Part shown: in pieces, positions 61,162 to 64,000 of the stretch | How positions within the stretch are numbered: the first letter of the stretch is position 1 | How the letters are laid out: each line of letters opens with the position of its first letter | Assembly (NCBI GenBank): GCA_963792175.1 | Contig: CAWBVG010000035.1 | Location: 1 to 64,000, forward strand | Origin: CAWBVG01 sp963792175 | GTDB lineage: Bacteria; Acidobacteriota; Vicinamibacteria; Vicinamibacterales; CAVVIG01 | Length of the DNA: 64,000 bases | Direction of reading: 5' to 3' | Notes under the pieces: generated by a model | Told to the model about the DNA's origin: nothing | The model's input: only the letters and a program-made list of their open reading frames with translations | Databases searched by the model: none | Made by a program: the position numbers and the translations under genes

Positions 61162-61204
61162 GAGCCAATTGTACGACGAGCAGAGCATCCTGTCATAATG
61201 ATCC

Positions 61205-62449
61205 GTGCCGTTTACCCGCCTCGGGCTTCATCCGGATCTCCTCAAAGGGCTCAAAGACCTCGGATTCACGCGGCCGACCGCCATCCAGGCCGACGCGATT
61301 CCGCTGGCGATGGCCGGCGGCGACGTCCTGGCGTGCGCGATGACCGGCAGCGGCAAGACGGCGGCCTTTCTGCTGCCGATTCTGCACCGACTGATCGACA
61401 AGCCGCGCGGGACGACGCGCGCGCTGGTGCTGACGCCGACGCGCGAACTGGCGGCGCAGATCGTGGAGGACCTCAACGATCTGGCCGTGCACACGCCGCT
61501 GACGGCCGCGCCGGTGTTCGGCGGCGTCGGGATGGGGCCGCAGGAGCACGCCTTCCGCAGCGGCGTGGACGTCATGGTCGGAACGCCGGGAAGGCTGCTG
61601 GATCATTTCCGCTTCCCGTACGCCAAGCTGGCCGGGCTGCAGTATCTGGTGCTCGACGAGGCCGACCGGATGCTCGACATGGGTTTCCTGCCGGACATCC
61701 GCCGCATCCTCCGACATCTGCCGCCGCGACGGCAGACGCTGTTCTTCAGCGCCACGATGCCGCCGCCCATCGCGCAGTTGTCGCGGGAGATGCTCACGAA
61801 CCCGTCGACCATCAACCTCGAGCGTCGATCGGCGCCCGCCGTCGGGATCACGCACGCCGTGTATCCTGTGCCGCAGCACCTCAAGGCCGCCTTGCTGCGC
61901 AAGTTGCTGGATGGCCAGGAGATTCACGACGCGCTCGTGTTCACCCGCACGAAACACCGGGCGAACAAGCTCGCGAAATATCTCGGAGAACAGGGGATTG
62001 ACGTCGATCGGATTCACGGCAACCGCTCGCAGGCGCAGCGGACCGAGGCGCTGAGAGGCTTCAAGAGCGGCAAGTACCGTGTGCTGGTGGCGACCGATAT
62101 CGCTGCCCGCGGCATCGACGTCACGGCGCTCGGACACGTCGTGAATTTCGACGTGCCCGTCGTACCCGACGATTACATCCATCGCGTCGGCCGGACGGCG
62201 CGCGCCGAGGCCACGGGCTCCGCGTTTACGCTGGTCTCACCTGAAGAAGAGGAGAGCCTGCGCGCCATCGAGAAAGCCATCGGCAGCCGCTTGCCGAGAG
62301 TCACGCTTCCCGACTTCGATTACCGGGCGAGCGCGCCACCGCCGCCGCCCGCCACTCACAGGCCACGCCGGCAACAGCGCGCCTGGCCGCATCACGGCGA
62401 TCGTCACCGCCAGGGACCGAGGCCGACGCGCCGTTCGCGCGGGCGATGA
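61205..62449 (+). CDS. DEAD-box RNA helicase, RhlE-like
   Basis: An intact 414-residue helicase from GTG 61205. Motifs in order: Q motif GFTRPTAIQADAIPLAMAGG, Walker A AMTGSGKTAAF, Ia PTRELAAQI, Ib GTPGRLLDHF, DEAD box VLDEADRMLDMGF, III FFSATMP, IV LVFTRTKHRANKL, V ATDIAARGIDV and VI HRVGRTARA. The tail after ~370 is Pro/Arg-rich (PPPPPATHRPRRQQR), as in RhlE. It unwinds structured RNA in ribosome assembly or mRNA decay. The stop overlaps the next gene's start by 4 bp (ATGA). Confidence 0.93.
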   Translation: MPFTRLGLHPDLLKGLKDLGFTRPTAIQADAIPLAMAGGDVLACAMTGSGKTAAFLLPILHRLIDKPRGTTRALVLTPTRELAAQIVEDLNDLAVHTPLTAAPVFGGVGMGPQEHAFRSGVDVMVGTPGRLLDHFRFPYAKLAGLQYLVLDEADRMLDMGFLPDIRRILRHLPPRRQTLFFSATMPPPIAQLSREMLTNPSTINLERRSAPAVGITHAVYPVPQHLKAALLRKLLDGQEIHDALVFTRTKHRANKLAKYLGEQGIDVDRIHGNRSQAQRTEALRGFKSGKYRVLVATDIAARGIDVTALGHVVNFDVPVVPDDYIHRVGRTARAEATGSAFTLVSPEEEESLRAIEKAIGSRLPRVTLPDFDYRASAPPPPPATHRPRRQQRAWPHHGDRHRQGPRPTRRSRGR

Positions 62450-63585
62450 GCGGACCGGCCTATCCGGCGGCGCACGCCATCGCGGCGAAAGTCCGGGACC
62501 ATTTTGCGCGCCATGTCGTCGACGCGCAGCAGCGCGGCCAGACCGGCCTCGCGGCTCCGCCGGACGCCGGCACGATCGAAGCGCTCATCGACGCGGCGTT
62601 CTGGGCGAGTCTCCGGCGGGAAGAGAACGTCGTCCCGACCATCTCGCTGGCGTTTCTGACGCCCGACGAGGCCCCGTATCCCCTCCGGTTCGAACGCGCC
62701 ATCCCGCTCGAACCGGGCCGCCTCGTCAAGCTGGCACCGGCGGTCGAACGCGCCGGCATTCACCTCGGGGTACACCGCGACGGCGGCGCGCTGTGGGTCT
62801 GGGGCACCGTCCGCACGATTCCTCCGCTGTGCGTCGTCGTCGAAGTGACGGCGCCCGGGCTGCTGGTCGTCAAGCACCATCGCGGCGGCGAAGCGGGAAA
62901 GTTCGTGAACGTCGCCGTCCTGGAAGGCGATCAGGTCAAGATGGTCGACGAACGTGCGTCGAGCCTTCCGGACTGCCCGCCGCTGTTGACGTCGCTGCTC
63001 GGCTTCGATTCGCCGGCGTCGTGGATCGATTCGGTCAACGTGCTCGTCCAACTCGCGGTGTCGATGCGCGCGCACCGCCGCGGCGGCATTCTGCTGATCG
63101 TCCCGGACTCGAGCGATGCCTGGACGGAATCGATCGTCCGTCCGATTCCGTACGCAGTGGCGCCGCCGTTCGACGGCCTCGGGCGGCTGGCGCGCGCCTC
63201 GTCGGTGGGCGACGGCGGTCGCACGTGGCAGGATGCGCTGACCCGGGTTGTCGATCTGATCGCCGGACTCACGGCGGTCGACGGCGCGACCATCATGACG
63301 ACACGATACGATGTGCTCGCGTTCGGCGCCAAGATTGCGCGGAAGAAGGGCTCGCCGCAGATCGAGCAGGTGGTCGTCACCGAACCGATCGAAGGTGGCG
63401 CTGCAGAGGTCATGCACCCGACGCAGCTTGGCGGTACGCGTCATCTCTCGGCTGCGCAGTTCGTACACGATCAGCATGACGCGGTGGTGCTGGTGGCGTC
63501 CCAGGATGGCCGCTTCACGGTGTTTGCGTGGTCGCCCTGCGAAAACATGGTCCACGCGCACCGGGTCGAGGTCCTGCTGTTGTGA
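62446..63585 (+). CDS. Diadenylate-cyclase-like protein with N-terminal sensor-like domain
   Basis: An intact 379-residue protein coupled to the helicase (ATGA). The first ~200 residues form an alpha/beta region (ALIDAAFWASLRREENVVPT; RFERAIPLEPGRLVKLAPAV) like the DACNV-type sensor domain. The C-terminal part resembles DisA_N: RGGILLIVPDSSDAW, VDGATIMTTRYDVLAFGAKI (DGA motif) and LGGTRHLSAAQFVHDQHDAV, where the catalytic RHR reads RHL. It then continues VVLVASQDGRFTVFAWSP. It may make c-di-AMP or be a non-catalytic nucleotide sensor. Confidence 0.7.
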   Translation: MSGPAYPAAHAIAAKVRDHFARHVVDAQQRGQTGLAAPPDAGTIEALIDAAFWASLRREENVVPTISLAFLTPDEAPYPLRFERAIPLEPGRLVKLAPAVERAGIHLGVHRDGGALWVWGTVRTIPPLCVVVEVTAPGLLVVKHHRGGEAGKFVNVAVLEGDQVKMVDERASSLPDCPPLLTSLLGFDSPASWIDSVNVLVQLAVSMRAHRRGGILLIVPDSSDAWTESIVRPIPYAVAPPFDGLGRLARASSVGDGGRTWQDALTRVVDLIAGLTAVDGATIMTTRYDVLAFGAKIARKKGSPQIEQVVVTEPIEGGAAEVMHPTQLGGTRHLSAAQFVHDQHDAVVLVASQDGRFTVFAWSPCENMVHAHRVEVLLL

Positions 63586-63588
63586 TCG

Positions 63589-64000
63589 TCAGAAGCTGAA
63601 AAACAACAAGAGGTCGATGCCGGCGCGCTCGATACGCCGGAACGGCGAGCGGGAGATCAGCGTCTGCGCATCCGAGAACGTGGCGCGCAGCCGCAGGATG
63701 CGCGAGAGGGTGTACTCGAGCGCGGCTTCGTCGTACGGATCCGGCCCGAACTGCCGGCTGAAGCGCGCCACCAGACCCGGGAAGATTTCCTGACCGATCG
63801 TCACCTTCGGCCCGCCGCCGAATTCTCCAAGGGCCTCGATCTCGAGGACTTCCAATCCGAGTTGGTTCTCGATCGCGCTGAGGAGAGGTGTCGCGATGAA
63901 ACCGGCCGCGAGAGCACCGGCGCGCACCAGCAGTTCCTGTTGCTGCACTGATGACAGTTCGTTGCTCGCCGTATTGAACACAATCAGGGACAGGATGTCC
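63589..64000 (-). CDS. tamB: TamB C-terminal domain (DUF490), N-terminus beyond window
   Basis: The minus-strand frame enters from the window end with DILSLIVFNTASNELSSVQQ, followed by ALAAGFIATPLLSAIENQLG, LEVLEIEALGE, GPKVTIGQEIFPGLVARFSR and the final RAGIDLLLFFSF. The closing aromatic strand and the LL..IE..LGLD-like segment fit the C-terminal beta-structure of TamB/DUF490 proteins. These bridge the inner and outer membranes and move lipids or help outer-membrane assembly. Only the last ~137 residues are in the window. The 3' end faces the diadenylate-cyclase-like gene with 3 bp between stops. Confidence 0.72.
   Translation of the reverse strand, partial: DILSLIVFNTASNELSSVQQQELLVRAGALAAGFIATPLLSAIENQLGLEVLEIEALGEFGGGPKVTIGQEIFPGLVARFSRQFGPDPYDEAALEYTLSRILRLRATFSDAQTLISRSPFRRIERAGIDLLLFFSF

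Overview
The window is high-GC bacterial DNA. About 6.03-64 kb reads as one soil- or sediment-type genome. I infer an Acidobacteriota-like (Vicinamibacteria-type) bacterium from gene content: an exosortase/PEP-CTERM system, lipoprotein TPR proteins, a PQQ dehydrogenase beside a cytochrome c/copper protein, and a TIGR03790 pair. No rRNA or marker gene is present to prove the taxonomy. The first ~6 kb look different. Positions 1-3.67 kb carry an intact AraC regulator, two alpha/beta hydrolases and a DUF302 protein of proteobacterial flavour. An IS6-family element (3671-4489) follows. Next come remnants of an SDR oxidoreductase and of an actinobacterial-looking MraY/WecA-type transferase. A junction at ~6.02-6.03 kb cuts a ceramidase-like gene after ~50 codons, so either an assembly chimera or a decayed acquired region is likely.

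Region 6-22.4 kb is one long minus-strand surface-polysaccharide operon, transcribed from 22.4 kb downwards. Its order is: asparagine-synthase-type amidotransferase, polyprenol-phosphate-type GT2, GT4, MBOAT acyltransferase with its SGNH/AlgJ-like partner, Wzm-type permease, acyltransferase 3, Gfo/Idh-epimerase fusion, GT2, Wzt-type ATPase, hexapeptide acetyltransferase, formyltransferase, FemAB-like transferase and the ceramidase-like 5' fragment. Many neighbours overlap by 4 bp (ATGA/GTGA). Together they predict ABC-dependent export of a heavily decorated glycan.

Divergently, 22.8-28.4 kb (plus strand) holds two compact cassettes. The first is a Tat-leader, Cys-containing 71-aa protein with a PqqD-like protein, an HprK-related kinase and a nucleotidyltransferase. 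The second is a LuxI/FeeM-like N-acyl synthase with a ThiF/E1-like adenylyltransferase and a SAM methyltransferase. I consider these the most likely place for an undescribed small-molecule or modified-peptide pathway.

Region 28.4-46.1 kb is the exosortase neighbourhood. It contains three paralogous PrsT-like TPR lipoproteins, an exosortase, EpsI, a spermidine-synthase-like membrane fusion, two PEP-CTERM substrates, and an FtsX-type permease with a LolA-like protein. Region 46.6-53.6 kb holds YdcF-like, VanZ-like and unknown membrane proteins and two tandem TIGR03790 proteins with TPR tails. Region 53.7-64 kb is cleaner: a GGDEF cyclase, a phospho-acceptor-less receiver, a PQQ dehydrogenase, a cytochrome c/copper protein, a DEAD-box helicase, a diadenylate-cyclase-like protein and the C-terminus of TamB.

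Most genes between 6 and 53.6 kb are broken by one or more single-base frameshifts while keeping catalytic motifs in the neighbouring frames. I treat these as sequencing indels rather than true pseudogenes and give whole-gene spans across the shifts.
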